DNA of 64,000 nucleotides. Origin: an uncultured Sunxiuqinia sp. (GTDB lineage Bacteria; Bacteroidota; Bacteroidia; Bacteroidales; Prolixibacteraceae). The notes beneath the pieces were generated by a model. It had not been told where the DNA came from. It did not search any database and worked only from the letters and a program-made list of their open reading frames with translations. Each line of letters starts with the position of its first letter. Positions within the stretch are counted from its first letter, which is position 1. The translations under genes were made by a program, and so were the position numbers. Shown here piece by piece: positions 15,760 to 25,347 of the stretch. The stretch is taken from assembly GCF_963678245.1 (NCBI RefSeq), contig NZ_OY782767.1, forward strand, positions 496,001 to 560,000. Reading direction: 5' to 3'.

Positions 15760-17549
15760 GTATTAAATTATCCCCATTGAATGAAGCTCAACTGAAAGCC
15801 TTGCAGGATCTGACGCAAGGTATTCAACCCGATCAGGTTACTTGGTTGAGTGGTTATTTTCAAGGATTAGTAGGAGCAGTCTCTGCTGGCGCAACACCCC
15901 AGGGTGTAGCAGTTGAGGCGGCAGCTGAATCAGCAGAAAAATTACCATTGACCATTTTGTATGGCACACATACAGGAAGAAGTGAAGCCTTGGCTAAGAC
16001 GCTTTGCGAAAAAGCAGTGTCTCAAAATATAACATGTGTTACCAAACCAATGGACGACTATAAACCAAAGCAATTGAAAGATGAAAAAAATGTGCTGGTT
16101 ATTGTTAGTACCCATGGGGAAGGAGAGCCACCGGAAATGGCTGAAGATTTTCACGAGTTTGTCACCGGCAAAAGAGTTCCAAAGCTTGGGGGTTTAAATT
16201 ATTCAGTTTTGGCTCTGGGTGATAAAAGCTATAAGCTTTTTTGCCAAACCGGAGTTGATATTGACGAGGCCTTTAAAAAAGCAGGAGCAAACGAATTGCT
16301 TCCAATTGTAAAATGTGACGTAGACTATGAGGAAGATGCCGCAAAATGGACAGATGGTGTGTTGATTGAATTGGGAAAGTTACAGCCCAAAGCTTCGTCA
16401 CAATCTCTTCAACCTACAGAAACGAAATCCGAAGAGAATCTCTATTCAAAGAAGAACCCATTTAAATCAACGGTGCTTGATAAAGTTCGCATAACCGGAC
16501 GTGACTCTGACAAAGAAGTGTACCACCTTGAATTGTCGCTTGAAGGTTCCGGTATAAAATATGAGCCGGGCGACGCTTTAGGCGTGATTGCGCAAAATCC
16601 ACCGCAGTTGGTGAAAGACATCATCAAATCGTTGGGCGTAATTAATAATGAGGTGGTGGAAACCCGAATCGGAAAATTGCAGTTCAATGAGGCATTGGAA
16701 CATCATTACGAAATTACTCTATTAACCCGGGATGTCATTCAAAAGTATGCTGAGAAAACCGGACAGAAAGAAGTTCAGGAGATTGTAGAGAATGAAGATA
16801 AGCTCGACCACTATTTATATGGACATGATGTGCTGGATTTATTGCATGAGTTTCCGGCAAAGTTGACCGCCACCGAATTTTTAGAAACTCTTCGTCCGCT
16901 TCCACCACGCTTGTATAGTATTTCCTCAAGTCTAGAGTCGGTTGAAGATGAAGTGCATATAACCGTTTCGCGTGTGCGTTACGAAAACAAGGGCCGGCAA
17001 CGTTATGGTGCTTGCTCAACATTTTTAGCCGATCGGTTAGAGGTGGATGAAACTGCTCTTATTTACATTGATAAAAATCCAAATTTCAGACTCGCTGAAA
17101 ATGGAAACCCGATCATTATGGTTGGAGCAGGAACCGGTATTGCTCCTTATCGTGCGTTCCTGCAACAACGTGAGGCTGCCAACCAAAAAGGTAAAAGCTG
17201 GTTGTTTTTTGGCGAGCGTCGCTTTTCGTCCGACTTTTTGTACCAGGTTGAATGGCAGAAATACTTGAAAAAAGGTTATCTAGAGAAAATTGATTTGGCA
17301 TTTTCGCGCGATCAGGAAGAAAAAATTTACGTTCAGGATAGACTGAAGCAACAGCAGGAGGAAGTGTTTAAATGGCTTGAAAATGGAGCGAGCTTTTACC
17401 TGTGTGGTGACATGAAATACATGGCTCGCGATGTTCAGGTTACCCTGTTAGACATTATTAAAACACAAGGCGGAATGACAGAGAAAAAAGCACGAGCCTA
17501 CTTTAAAAAACTGAAGAAAGAAAAACGCTTTATGGCTGATGTGTATTAG
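15756..17549 (+). CDS. cysJ: Assimilatory sulfite reductase (NADPH), flavoprotein subunit
   Basis: A 597-residue diflavin reductase carrying electrons from NADPH through FAD and FMN to the CysI hemoprotein. An N-terminal helical segment is followed by a flavodoxin domain (LTILYGTHTGRSEALAKTL at about 65-84; VIVSTHGEGEPPE; LALGDKSYKLFCQTG). The FAD domain has RLYSISSS and YGACSTFLADR, and the NADPH domain has MVGAGTGIAPYRAFLQQR and FYLCGDMKYMARDV. It ends in the family-typical MADVY. The length equals E. coli CysJ. It is followed by cysI after an 84-base spacer that holds a short direct repeat. Confidence 0.97.
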   Translation: MSIKLSPLNEAQLKALQDLTQGIQPDQVTWLSGYFQGLVGAVSAGATPQGVAVEAAAESAEKLPLTILYGTHTGRSEALAKTLCEKAVSQNITCVTKPMDDYKPKQLKDEKNVLVIVSTHGEGEPPEMAEDFHEFVTGKRVPKLGGLNYSVLALGDKSYKLFCQTGVDIDEAFKKAGANELLPIVKCDVDYEEDAAKWTDGVLIELGKLQPKASSQSLQPTETKSEENLYSKKNPFKSTVLDKVRITGRDSDKEVYHLELSLEGSGIKYEPGDALGVIAQNPPQLVKDIIKSLGVINNEVVETRIGKLQFNEALEHHYEITLLTRDVIQKYAEKTGQKEVQEIVENEDKLDHYLYGHDVLDLLHEFPAKLTATEFLETLRPLPPRLYSISSSLESVEDEVHITVSRVRYENKGRQRYGACSTFLADRLEVDETALIYIDKNPNFRLAENGNPIIMVGAGTGIAPYRAFLQQREAANQKGKSWLFFGERRFSSDFLYQVEWQKYLKKGYLEKIDLAFSRDQEEKIYVQDRLKQQQEEVFKWLENGASFYLCGDMKYMARDVQVTLLDIIKTQGGMTEKKARAYFKKLKKEKRFMADVY

Positions 17550-17568
17550 GATGGCTGTAGTTGAGAAT

Positions 17569-17592
17569 ACAGAGTCAAGAACACAGAGTCAA
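17569..17592 (+). repeat. Short direct repeat in the cysJ-cysI spacer
   Basis: ACAGAGTCAA occurs at 17569-17578 and again at 17583-17592, a 14-base period, in a purine-rich 84-base spacer inside an otherwise tightly packed operon. I see no hairpin or reading frame in it. Confidence 0.5.
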
Positions 17593-17633
17593 AAATTGAG
17601 AAGAAAGAATAAGGAACAAAGAATTTAAAAGAT

Positions 17634-19331
17634 ATGAGCGAAGTAATAGATTGGAGCACATTAAGTGTGGTTGAAAAAATTAAATATGACAGCAACTACC
17701 TAAGGGGAACGCTCGAAGAAAGCCTGGCAGATCCGGTAACCGGAGCAATTGCTGATGATGATACGCAGGTTTCAAAATTTCATGGTATTTATCAGCAACA
17801 TGATCGGGACTTGGAGAAGGAGCGAAAGCGTCAGAAACTGGAACCGGCATATTCATTTTTGATTCGTGTTCGACTTCCGGGAGGCGTTACCACGAGTAAA
17901 CAATGGTTGCAAATGGATAAGCTGGCCGATACACATGCCAATGGCACACTAAAGTTGACTACACGTCAGGCGTTTCAGTTACACGGTGTTATTAAAACCA
18001 AGTTGAAGGCAACGATTCAGGGAATAAACAAAGGCTTGTTGGACACGATTGCAGCTTGTGGTGATGTGAATAGAAATGTGATGTCACACGCCAATCCGGG
18101 TGAGTCGGATCTGCATGCAACGGTTTACAAATTAGCTGATGATATTTCGGCCCATTTAACGCCGCGCACAACTGCCTATCACGAAATTTGGCTCGACCAA
18201 AAAAAGGTAGCTGACAGTAAGCATGAAGTTGAGCCGATTTACGGTGTTCGTTACCTGCCGCGTAAGTTTAAAATTGGTGTGGCTATTCCTCCTTATAACG
18301 ATATTGATATTTTCTCACAGGATTTGGGATTTATCGCTATCGAAGAAAAAGGAAAACTAGTCGGTTATAATGTAACCGCCGGCGGTGGTTTTGGATCGAC
18401 TTTTGGCATACCGGAAGCCTATCCTCGCTTGGCTGATGTGATTGGTTTTTGTACGCCCGAACAGGCAGTTGACGTGGCTGAGAAGGTGGTTTTAGTACAA
18501 AAGGATAACGGAAATCGACAGAACCGGAAGCAAGCTCGTTTAAAATACACGATTGATCGTTTAGGACTGGATTGGTTTAAGGCCGAAGTCAACAAGTACC
18601 TAGGGTACGAACTACAGCCAGCTAAACCTTTTACGTTTACCCGAAATGGCGATCGTTATGGATGGAAAAAAGGAGCTGATCGCAAATGGAGCCTGAATTT
18701 GTTTATCGAGGGCGGACGTGTAAAAGACACCGACTCGTTAAAATTGAAAACAGCTTTGCGCGAAGTTGCTGAAAACATTGAAGACGCTCAGTTCATTTTA
18801 ACCGGAAACCAAAATTTGGTAATTGGCAACACCACCGAAAAAGATAAAGTCAGCCGTATTCTCAAAAAGTACGGCGTGTGGCCGGTTCAATTATCAGGCT
18901 TACGTCAAAACACAATTGCCTGTGTTGCGCTAAATACCTGTAGCTTGGCTTTTGCCGAAGCAGAACGCTACTTACCAACAATGGTTGGCAAAATCGAATC
19001 TATTTTAGAAGAGCACGATCTTTTAAAACAAGAGATTGTTATAAGAATGACAGGCTGCCCCAATGGTTGTGGACGCCCTTACTTGGCCGAGATTGGTTTT
19101 ATCGGAAAATCGCTCGGACATTACAACCTCTATTTGGGAGGGAATTTCAACGGAACAAGATTGAATACCCTTTACAAAGAAACTCTTTCGGAAGAAGAAA
19201 TACTGAACGAACTGCGCCCCATTATTGCAGACTATGCTAAAAACAGGAATAAAGGAGAAGGTTTTGGTGATTTCGTTATCCGGAAAGAATACGTGAAAGA
19301 AACAAAAGAAGGAAGAGATTTTAGACATTGA
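17634..19331 (+). CDS. cysI: Assimilatory sulfite reductase hemoprotein subunit
   Basis: A 565-residue siroheme/[4Fe-4S] enzyme that reduces sulfite to sulfide with six electrons from CysJ. The two duplicated ferredoxin-like and core domains are complete. The cluster/siroheme ligands are visible as CVALNTC (about residues 430-436) and [10 protein letters not shown] (about 475-484), giving the four Cys. The sulfite-binding basic patch includes [11 protein letters not shown] and NVMSHANPG-type segments. The length is close to E. coli CysI (570). The gene ends four bases before hemD. Confidence 0.97.
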   Translation: MSEVIDWSTLSVVEKIKYDSNYLRGTLEESLADPVTGAIADDDTQVSKFHGIYQQHDRDLEKERKRQKLEPAYSFLIRVRLPGGVTTSKQWLQMDKLADTHANGTLKLTTRQAFQLHGVIKTKLKATIQGINKGLLDTIAACGDVNRNVMSHANPGESDLHATVYKLADDISAHLTPRTTAYHEIWLDQKKVADSKHEVEPIYGVRYLPRKFKIGVAIPPYNDIDIFSQDLGFIAIEEKGKLVGYNVTAGGGFGSTFGIPEAYPRLADVIGFCTPEQAVDVAEKVVLVQKDNGNRQNRKQARLKYTIDRLGLDWFKAEVNKYLGYELQPAKPFTFTRNGDRYGWKKGADRKWSLNLFIEGGRVKDTDSLKLKTALREVAENIEDAQFILTGNQNLVIGNTTEKDKVSRILKKYGVWPVQLSGLRQNTIACVALNTCSLAFAEAERYLPTMVGKIESILEEHDLLKQEIVIRMTGCPNGCGRPYLAEIGFIGKSLGHYNLYLGGNFNGTRLNTLYKETLSEEEILNELRPIIADYAKNRNKGEGFGDFVIRKEYVKETKEGRDFRH

Positions 19332-19335
19332 AAAT

Positions 19336-20076
19336 ATGGAATTACCGGCAATATTTGTAGGAAAAAAACTATCAGCCCTAACTCGCAAATGGCTGATTAG
19401 CGAACAAATTCGTTTTATTGAGCAACCTCTGGTTCGAATCAATTACCGTAAACCCGACATCCGTTTTTTTGAACATTTGCGGGATGTCGATAAAAAGTGG
19501 GTAGTAACCAGTTCGTACGCTGCGCATTGGCTCTCACGTTTTGCTAATAAAATAGGAATGAAAAAGGATGACGTGGTGTATTGCCTTTCAGAAAAGCAGG
19601 AAGGCATTTTGTCTAGGTGTGGTGTAAAAGTATTGCGCCCGGTCTCACCCAATGCTTATTCGTTGGCCGAGCTGATTATAGCACAAGATAATGGAACAAA
19701 AGTGATCTATCTGAGAGGGAATAAATCGCTTAATCAATTGCCTGAATTGATTGATGGTCATAATGTTAATTGGCAGTCGGTTGAGGTCTATAAAAACACG
19801 TCCGTAGAAATTTTATTGAACGAAGTGTTTGACGGGTACTTATTTTTTAACGAAAGCGATGTTAAAAGCTATAAGGCATCGGGAAACTTTCCTGCGCCTA
19901 AGGCACCGGTTTTAGCGAACGGAGACCGTACAGCACAGGCTGCCTGGGCCGAATTTCCTAATTTGGTGCTGGAATCTTCGGAACAAGAAGAACTTTCGTT
20001 TGTGAAATATGCGATTAAGCGAATCACCGAAAAGTTAAATGAGCCGAAGCCCAAACACAATATTATCATAGAGTAA
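19336..20076 (+). CDS. hemD: Uroporphyrinogen-III synthase
   Basis: A 246-residue two-lobed protein whose sequence (QIRFIEQPLVRINYR near the start; VSPNAYSLAELI and IIYLRGNKSLNQLPELI-like segments later) fits the weakly conserved HemD family. It closes and inverts hydroxymethylbilane to uroporphyrinogen III, the precursor for CobA. Its position between the siroheme-dependent CysI and the SDR/CobA genes supports the call and shows that precursor supply is bundled with sulfite reduction. The start lies four bases after the cysI stop. Confidence 0.82.
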   Translation: MELPAIFVGKKLSALTRKWLISEQIRFIEQPLVRINYRKPDIRFFEHLRDVDKKWVVTSSYAAHWLSRFANKIGMKKDDVVYCLSEKQEGILSRCGVKVLRPVSPNAYSLAELIIAQDNGTKVIYLRGNKSLNQLPELIDGHNVNWQSVEVYKNTSVEILLNEVFDGYLFFNESDVKSYKASGNFPAPKAPVLANGDRTAQAAWAEFPNLVLESSEQEELSFVKYAIKRITEKLNEPKPKHNIIIE

Positions 20077-20086
20077 TACAATTAAA

Positions 20087-20917
20087 ATGAAACGAATTTC
20101 CATACTCGGATGTGGTTGGTTGGGGTTTCCCTTGGCCGAGAAGCTTTTGGCGAAAGGTTTTCAGGTGAAAGGATCGGTAACGACCCGGTCGAAATTGAAA
20201 AAAATGGCTTCTGCCGGAATTGAGCCTTATCGACTGGTTTTAGATGCTGATAAGGTTCTATTAAAGAATCCTTCGTTTTTTGATACCGATTTGGTTATTG
20301 TTGCAATTCCTCCACGGCGGGTAGAATTTATTGATACGATTTTTCCGGCTCAAATTAAACAGTTAGTGGGCTTTTTAGAGGAGTACAAAGTCCCACGTGT
20401 ACTGTTTGTTTCGTCCACTTCGGTTTATAATGAATTGGATGGGAGAGTAGCTGAAGAGGACGTTTTACTTCCTGATAAGCCGTCGGGTAAAGCCTTGGTT
20501 TTATCAGAATACCTATTAACCCAGAATCCGAACTTTGAAGCGACCGTTTTGCGTTTTGGGGGACTGATTGGGGCTGACCGGAATCCGGCTCGATTTTTAA
20601 GCCGAAAGAAAAAGGCAATTAGCGGAACCAAACCTGTCAATCTGATTCATTTGGATGATTGTTTACAGATTATCATTAAAATCATTGATGATGAAGTTTG
20701 GGGAGAAACGTTCAATGCTTGCAGTCCGATTCATCCTACTCGTCAGGAGTTTTACGAGCGGGCGTCAGCCGTTTCCGGGATTCTAGCTCCACCGTTTAAT
20801 AATGAAAAATCGCCTTTTAAGTTGGTTGATAGTAGTAAATTAATTCGGATGTTGAATTACCAATTCAAATTTCCCAGTCCTATGGATTATCTCGGAACGG
20901 TTAATCATGAATTGTAA
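20087..20917 (+). CDS. NAD(P)-dependent epimerase/SDR-like protein (YeeZ type)
   Basis: A 276-residue Rossmann-fold protein. The N-terminus ISILGCGWLGFPLAEKLLAK is the nucleotide-binding motif, and RVLFVSSTSVYNELDGRVAE with a Ser-x-Tyr resembles the extended SDR active site, though the usual YxxxK Lys is not evident. The segments LRFGGLIGADRNPARFLS and LIHLDDCLQIIIKII match YeeZ-like proteins. Substrate and reaction are unknown. It lies 10 bases after hemD and 60 bases before cobA, so it is presumably cotranscribed with the siroheme genes. Confidence 0.85.
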   Translation: MKRISILGCGWLGFPLAEKLLAKGFQVKGSVTTRSKLKKMASAGIEPYRLVLDADKVLLKNPSFFDTDLVIVAIPPRRVEFIDTIFPAQIKQLVGFLEEYKVPRVLFVSSTSVYNELDGRVAEEDVLLPDKPSGKALVLSEYLLTQNPNFEATVLRFGGLIGADRNPARFLSRKKKAISGTKPVNLIHLDDCLQIIIKIIDDEVWGETFNACSPIHPTRQEFYERASAVSGILAPPFNNEKSPFKLVDSSKLIRMLNYQFKFPSPMDYLGTVNHEL

Positions 20918-20977
20918 GATCAGCGTATCGAATATCAATTAGCGAATTATTATAAACCAATTTGTACAACTTCGTAA

Positions 20978-21769
20978 ATGTCAGAATCCACCGAACATAT
21001 TAAAGGCACTCAGCCTGTAAATAAGCACGCTCACCTTATTTCGATTGTTGGTGCCGGACCGGGCGATCCCGAATTGCTCACGGTGCGTGCTGTTCGGCGA
21101 CTGGAGCAGGCTGATGTAATTTTGTATGATGCGTTACATGGCACCGAAATATTAGAAGCTGCCAACCCAAATGCCGAACGAATTTATGCCGGCAAACATT
21201 ATCAAGATGGACAGCATCAAACCGAGAGGCAGGATCATATTCACAGTCGCCTGAAGCAATTTGCCAATGAAGGCAAACGCGTGGTGCGATTAAAGGCAGG
21301 CGATCCATTTATTTTTGGTCGTGGAGCCGAGGAGCTTGCGTTTTGTTTGCAGGAGAACCTAAATGTTGAGGTGGTACCGGGAATTACTGCCGGACTAGCT
21401 GCAGCCACTTGTTTTCATATTCCGGTAACCTTGCGGAATGCCAATAGTATGGCCATGTTTTATACCGGACATAAACGGAGAGGTGGTTTTGAAAATATTG
21501 ATGAGGTGGCTTCGGTGATTAAAGCGAATGCACCTGTTATGGTTTATATGGGATTGAAAAACCTCACTCTTCTTTCTAAAGAATTATTAACTCGCGACGT
21601 CACCGCTGAAGCTCCGATGCAAATTGTCAGCCGGGTTGGTCACCCTGATCAGCAACTGTTTACATCATCATTGGGTGAGATTGAAAACTACCTAACGACT
21701 GTCGATCCACCCATGCCGTCTGTTATTATTATCGGCACGCGAGCTCATCAGGTGAGTTCGCATGTATGA
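20978..21769 (+). CDS. cobA: Uroporphyrinogen-III C-methyltransferase
   Basis: A 263-residue SAM-dependent enzyme that methylates uroporphyrinogen III at C2 and C7 to precorrin-2. The family motifs are complete: VGAGPGDPELLTVRAVRRL (about 25-43), the VRLKAGDPFIFGRGAEE loop (about 105-121), VVPGITAGLAAATCFHIP, and the C-terminal PMPSVIIIGTRA. It works with the stand-alone dehydrogenase/ferrochelatase at 15292 to make siroheme for CysI; in enterobacteria the two activities are fused in CysG. Last gene of the sulfite-reductase operon. Confidence 0.95.
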   Translation: MSESTEHIKGTQPVNKHAHLISIVGAGPGDPELLTVRAVRRLEQADVILYDALHGTEILEAANPNAERIYAGKHYQDGQHQTERQDHIHSRLKQFANEGKRVVRLKAGDPFIFGRGAEELAFCLQENLNVEVVPGITAGLAAATCFHIPVTLRNANSMAMFYTGHKRRGGFENIDEVASVIKANAPVMVYMGLKNLTLLSKELLTRDVTAEAPMQIVSRVGHPDQQLFTSSLGEIENYLTTVDPPMPSVIIIGTRAHQVSSHV

Positions 21770-21858
21770 GTTTGACTTTTTTAAGACTCCTTCGTCCTTT
21801 TTTTTGAACTGTTCAATGCTTCAGTCTGTTTAACTGCTGGAAATAAAATAGTCAAAAT

Positions 21859-24630
21859 ATGGATTCTGTTTTCGAACAAGTAAAACAAGCGCTTGGAAAA
21901 CCTTACAATGATCTTAATTTTTTGCTGCAAAGCTTTGCCGAGGTTCTTACGGAAAGTGGCGCGCAGGAAATAGTTCCTCATATTCCCTGGATCAATTCAA
22001 ATCAAAAGCCTCCGAAAGATGTATTGCTGAGTAGTGATTATATCCACATGTTGTCGATGTGTTTTCAGTTACTGAATCTCGTTGAGGTAAATGGAGCAGT
22101 GCAAAGTCGTCGGGCAAAAGAAGAAGAGGACATGAGCAAGGTAAATGGCTTGTGGACTACTAATTTCAAGATGCTTAAGGAAAAAGGAATTGACGAAAAA
22201 CAGATTTTGGCCGTACTTCCCAACATCATGATTGAGCCTGTATTGACAGCACATCCCACCGAAGCAAAACGTTCGGTTGTTTTACAGGAATACCGAAAGC
22301 TATACTTGCTTTTGGTGAAGCGCGAAAATCAGATGTACACGCGCATCGAGCAGGGCGATATTCGCAATGAAATTAAGCAGATATTGCATCGCTTGTGGAA
22401 TATTGGTGAGATTTATATTGAAAAACCGCACATTGAATCAGAGCTGGACAACATCTTACACTATCTGACGAATGTGCTGCCCGAGGTTGTTGTACTGTTG
22501 GATAAACGTCTGAGACAAGCCTGGAAGGAATCTGAATTCGATGAAAGTTTGTTGAATAATATGGAGCTGTTACCGGGTTTGTCCTTTGGTAATTGGGTTG
22601 GTGGAGATCGCGATGGACACCCCTTGGTTACCGCCGAAACAACAAAAATGACGCTTAATAAACTTCGTGTCCATGCTTTTATAATTGTCCGTCAGGAACT
22701 GCTTCTTTTAGCTCATAAACTGAGCATTTATATTGATAGTACGGAGGTTTCCTCGTCGTTTGTCGATCGGGTACAGCAGATGGCGAAAGAGTTGGAACGC
22801 TCGGGTGAGTTGGTTCTGGAAGAGCACAGTAGTGAAATTTTTAAAGCCTACGTGTTACTTTTGTTGAATAAAATACCAATCAACCAAAGTCAGGAACATA
22901 CATTGGAACTTGAAAACAGACCAACCAGCTACCAAAATTCTGATCAGTTAATACAAGATCTGGATGTCTTGTTTATTGAGCTACAAAATCGTGGATTACA
23001 TGAAATTGCGCAGGTTGATGTTGGACGATGTAAGCGACTATTAAAGGTTTTTGGTTTTCATTTGGCTCAATTGGATATCCGCCAGAACAGCGAATATCAT
23101 GAGAAAGCATTGTCACAACTTGTTTTATCCTCATTGGGGCAGAATGAAGGTAGCCTGCTAATTGCTTCGCAGGCTGCCAAACGCACTTTTTTGGATGCCG
23201 AATTAAAGGTCAATCGTCCGTTTTTGGTCGATCATGCTGAGGCTGGCGAAGAAGCTCGTAATGTGATTGAAAGCATGCAGGTAGTAAGCAACCACATTGA
23301 GAAATACAGCACCCGCTCATTGGGCAAGCTTATTATAAGCATGACTCGGAACGCAGAGGATTTGCTAACCGTTTACCTGTTCATGCGAGAAGCTGGAATG
23401 ACCCTGAAATATGGTGATTTATTGGGAGCCAAATTGCCTGTCGTGCCTTTATTCGAAACTATTGAAGACTTATTAGCCAGCCCCGAAATTCTGGATGACT
23501 ATCTCAGTCATCCGGTGGTCATCAACAGTTTGAAATATCAACAGAAGCGGGATCAGGCAGATAATCTCTATCAGGATGTGATGATAGGTTACAGCGATAG
23601 CAATAAGGATGGTGGAATTCTGGCAAGCTCCTGGTTTTTACATGAAGCGCAGCAACGACTTTCCGAAATTGGGAAAAAGCATGGTGTTCTCATTCGCTTT
23701 TTTCATGGAACCGGAGGAAGTATCAGCCGAGGAGCCGGTCCGTCGCATTGGTTTGTGAAAACATTGCCGCATGGGGCAATCAATGGGAAATTGCGGATTA
23801 CTGAGCAGGGGGAAACCATCGAGCGCAAGTATGCCAATAAAATGAATGCTGCTTATAATTTGGAGTTGATGTTGGCAAGTGTTACTGCTCAAACCATATT
23901 GCATGCGAATCAGTCGGTAGAAAGTGAGGAGGTTGCTGGATTATTTCATCAGTTAGGAATTCGTGGTCGGGAGTTTTATCGCGATTTAATTAGTGACCCC
24001 GATTTTATACACTTTTTTGCTGAAGCGACACCAATTGATGTGATCGAATCCAGCAAGATTGGCTCACGTCCGGCGCGGCGAACCGGAAAACGGACAATGG
24101 ATGACCTACGTGCTATTCCCTGGGTTTTTAGTTGGGCGCAATCTCGGTTCAATATTACCAGCTGGTATGGTGTAGGTTCAACTTTAAATGAGCTGAAAAC
24201 CCAAAAGACAGATGAATATGAGAAATTGCTGAAACTAGTCAAGTATGATCCATTTGTACGATATGTAATAACAAATCTCGATTCGAGTATTGCAGCAACT
24301 GACGAACAGATTATGAATAAGTATGCTGCTTTAGTAGAAGATGAAACGATTCGGGAGCGGATGATGAACAAGATTCGGAAAGAGTTCGATTTAACAAAGG
24401 CCATGTTGGGCGATATGCTTCAAAAACCATTTAAGGAAAGACGTAAAAATCATTATTATTCAACAATTTTGCGTGCTGAAGCGATGAATAATTTGCATGA
24501 TGCTCAAATTGAACTATTGAAAAAATGGCGGAGTAGCAGAAAAAATCAATCTAAAGATGAGTCAGAACATTTGTTTGCATTGCTTCAGTGTGTGAATGCC
24601 ATTGCAAATGCATTAGGAACAACCGGATAA
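21859..24630 (+). CDS. ppc: Phosphoenolpyruvate carboxylase
   Basis: A 923-residue enzyme, slightly longer than the 883 of E. coli, that carboxylates PEP with bicarbonate to oxaloacetate for anaplerosis or fermentative succinate formation. The catalytic His motif is VLTAHPTEAKR (about residue 133). Other signatures are GNWVGGDRDGHP, the MIGYSDSNKDGG loop, FHGTGGSISRGAGP with the bicarbonate/PEP-binding Arg/His, and RPARRTGKRTMDDLRAIPWV. The C-terminus ends ANALGTTG rather than the usual NTG; the allosteric tail is similar. It begins 89 bases after cobA and is followed after 10 bases by an LCIB-like gene, which suggests cotranscription. Confidence 0.97.
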   Translation: MDSVFEQVKQALGKPYNDLNFLLQSFAEVLTESGAQEIVPHIPWINSNQKPPKDVLLSSDYIHMLSMCFQLLNLVEVNGAVQSRRAKEEEDMSKVNGLWTTNFKMLKEKGIDEKQILAVLPNIMIEPVLTAHPTEAKRSVVLQEYRKLYLLLVKRENQMYTRIEQGDIRNEIKQILHRLWNIGEIYIEKPHIESELDNILHYLTNVLPEVVVLLDKRLRQAWKESEFDESLLNNMELLPGLSFGNWVGGDRDGHPLVTAETTKMTLNKLRVHAFIIVRQELLLLAHKLSIYIDSTEVSSSFVDRVQQMAKELERSGELVLEEHSSEIFKAYVLLLLNKIPINQSQEHTLELENRPTSYQNSDQLIQDLDVLFIELQNRGLHEIAQVDVGRCKRLLKVFGFHLAQLDIRQNSEYHEKALSQLVLSSLGQNEGSLLIASQAAKRTFLDAELKVNRPFLVDHAEAGEEARNVIESMQVVSNHIEKYSTRSLGKLIISMTRNAEDLLTVYLFMREAGMTLKYGDLLGAKLPVVPLFETIEDLLASPEILDDYLSHPVVINSLKYQQKRDQADNLYQDVMIGYSDSNKDGGILASSWFLHEAQQRLSEIGKKHGVLIRFFHGTGGSISRGAGPSHWFVKTLPHGAINGKLRITEQGETIERKYANKMNAAYNLELMLASVTAQTILHANQSVESEEVAGLFHQLGIRGREFYRDLISDPDFIHFFAEATPIDVIESSKIGSRPARRTGKRTMDDLRAIPWVFSWAQSRFNITSWYGVGSTLNELKTQKTDEYEKLLKLVKYDPFVRYVITNLDSSIAATDEQIMNKYAALVEDETIRERMMNKIRKEFDLTKAMLGDMLQKPFKERRKNHYYSTILRAEAMNNLHDAQIELLKKWRSSRKNQSKDESEHLFALLQCVNAIANALGTTG

Positions 24631-24640
24631 TAAATAAAGT

Positions 24641-25333
24641 ATGAGTACAGTTGAAGATCGAATAAAAGCACTTTTCCCAGATGCAGCACCTTACGATCAG
24701 GTGTTGGATGAATACTATCAGCGAATGATTCATGAGTTCGGATTGGAGATCGAAAATACCATTGCTGCAGTTTCGTTGTGTCCCGATGAATTGAATAACG
24801 TAGTCATTGAAAAAGTTCGCAGCTATTTTAATAATGTGTTTTTAATTGGAGGATTGGCCGGATATCCGTTTACCGGAATTACTGGCTTCAATGCTTTCGG
24901 CGATCATATCCCCGATGATGGAACTGCTTTTGTTTTTTTTGGACCACACTTAGCTATCGATGAAAAAAGCCTTGGGTTTGTTCATCGGCATGGGCAAAAG
25001 CGCGATACCTTGTCGTGCGGTGCCGCTTTTGGAGCCTACCGAAGCCTGCTAAAACACGAAGGCACTCCTGATCAGATTGATCCCAACGATTATCAACAGG
25101 GACGAATTCAACAAATGCTGGCTCCAATGCTTGATCAGATTCCCAAAAAACAGCCAGAACCCAAGGTTATGGACATTTTGTTCGATGAGAGTCATGATTT
25201 TATTGTTACCCAGTCGAAAAGGATTAAAGAGCTTTTTAAAGCTAACAAAGTTATTTTAATGGGTGCTTTTGTAATTAATACGCCGCTGGATATGTCAGAT
25301 TATTTATGGGTGAAGTATTTCGAAGAACTCTAA
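24641..25333 (+). CDS. LCIB-family (limiting-CO2-inducible B) beta-carbonic-anhydrase-like protein
   Basis: A 230-residue soluble protein resembling the algal LCIB/LCIC fold, a distant beta-carbonic anhydrase. The hallmark block is LIGGLAGYPFTGITGFNAF (about 68-86), followed by HIPDDG, FFGPHLAIDE and SCGAAFGAY. The likely zinc ligands, taken from the family pattern as I remember it, are C47 (SLCPDE), H103 and C126, and all are present. This suggests an active hydratase rather than a degenerate relative. It starts 10 bases after ppc, whose substrate is bicarbonate. The inferred role is to convert CO2 to bicarbonate, or balance the two, for PEP carboxylase. Confidence 0.85.
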   Translation: MSTVEDRIKALFPDAAPYDQVLDEYYQRMIHEFGLEIENTIAAVSLCPDELNNVVIEKVRSYFNNVFLIGGLAGYPFTGITGFNAFGDHIPDDGTAFVFFGPHLAIDEKSLGFVHRHGQKRDTLSCGAAFGAYRSLLKHEGTPDQIDPNDYQQGRIQQMLAPMLDQIPKKQPEPKVMDILFDESHDFIVTQSKRIKELFKANKVILMGAFVINTPLDMSDYLWVKYFEEL

Positions 25334-25347
25334 GATGCCAGTATTTA

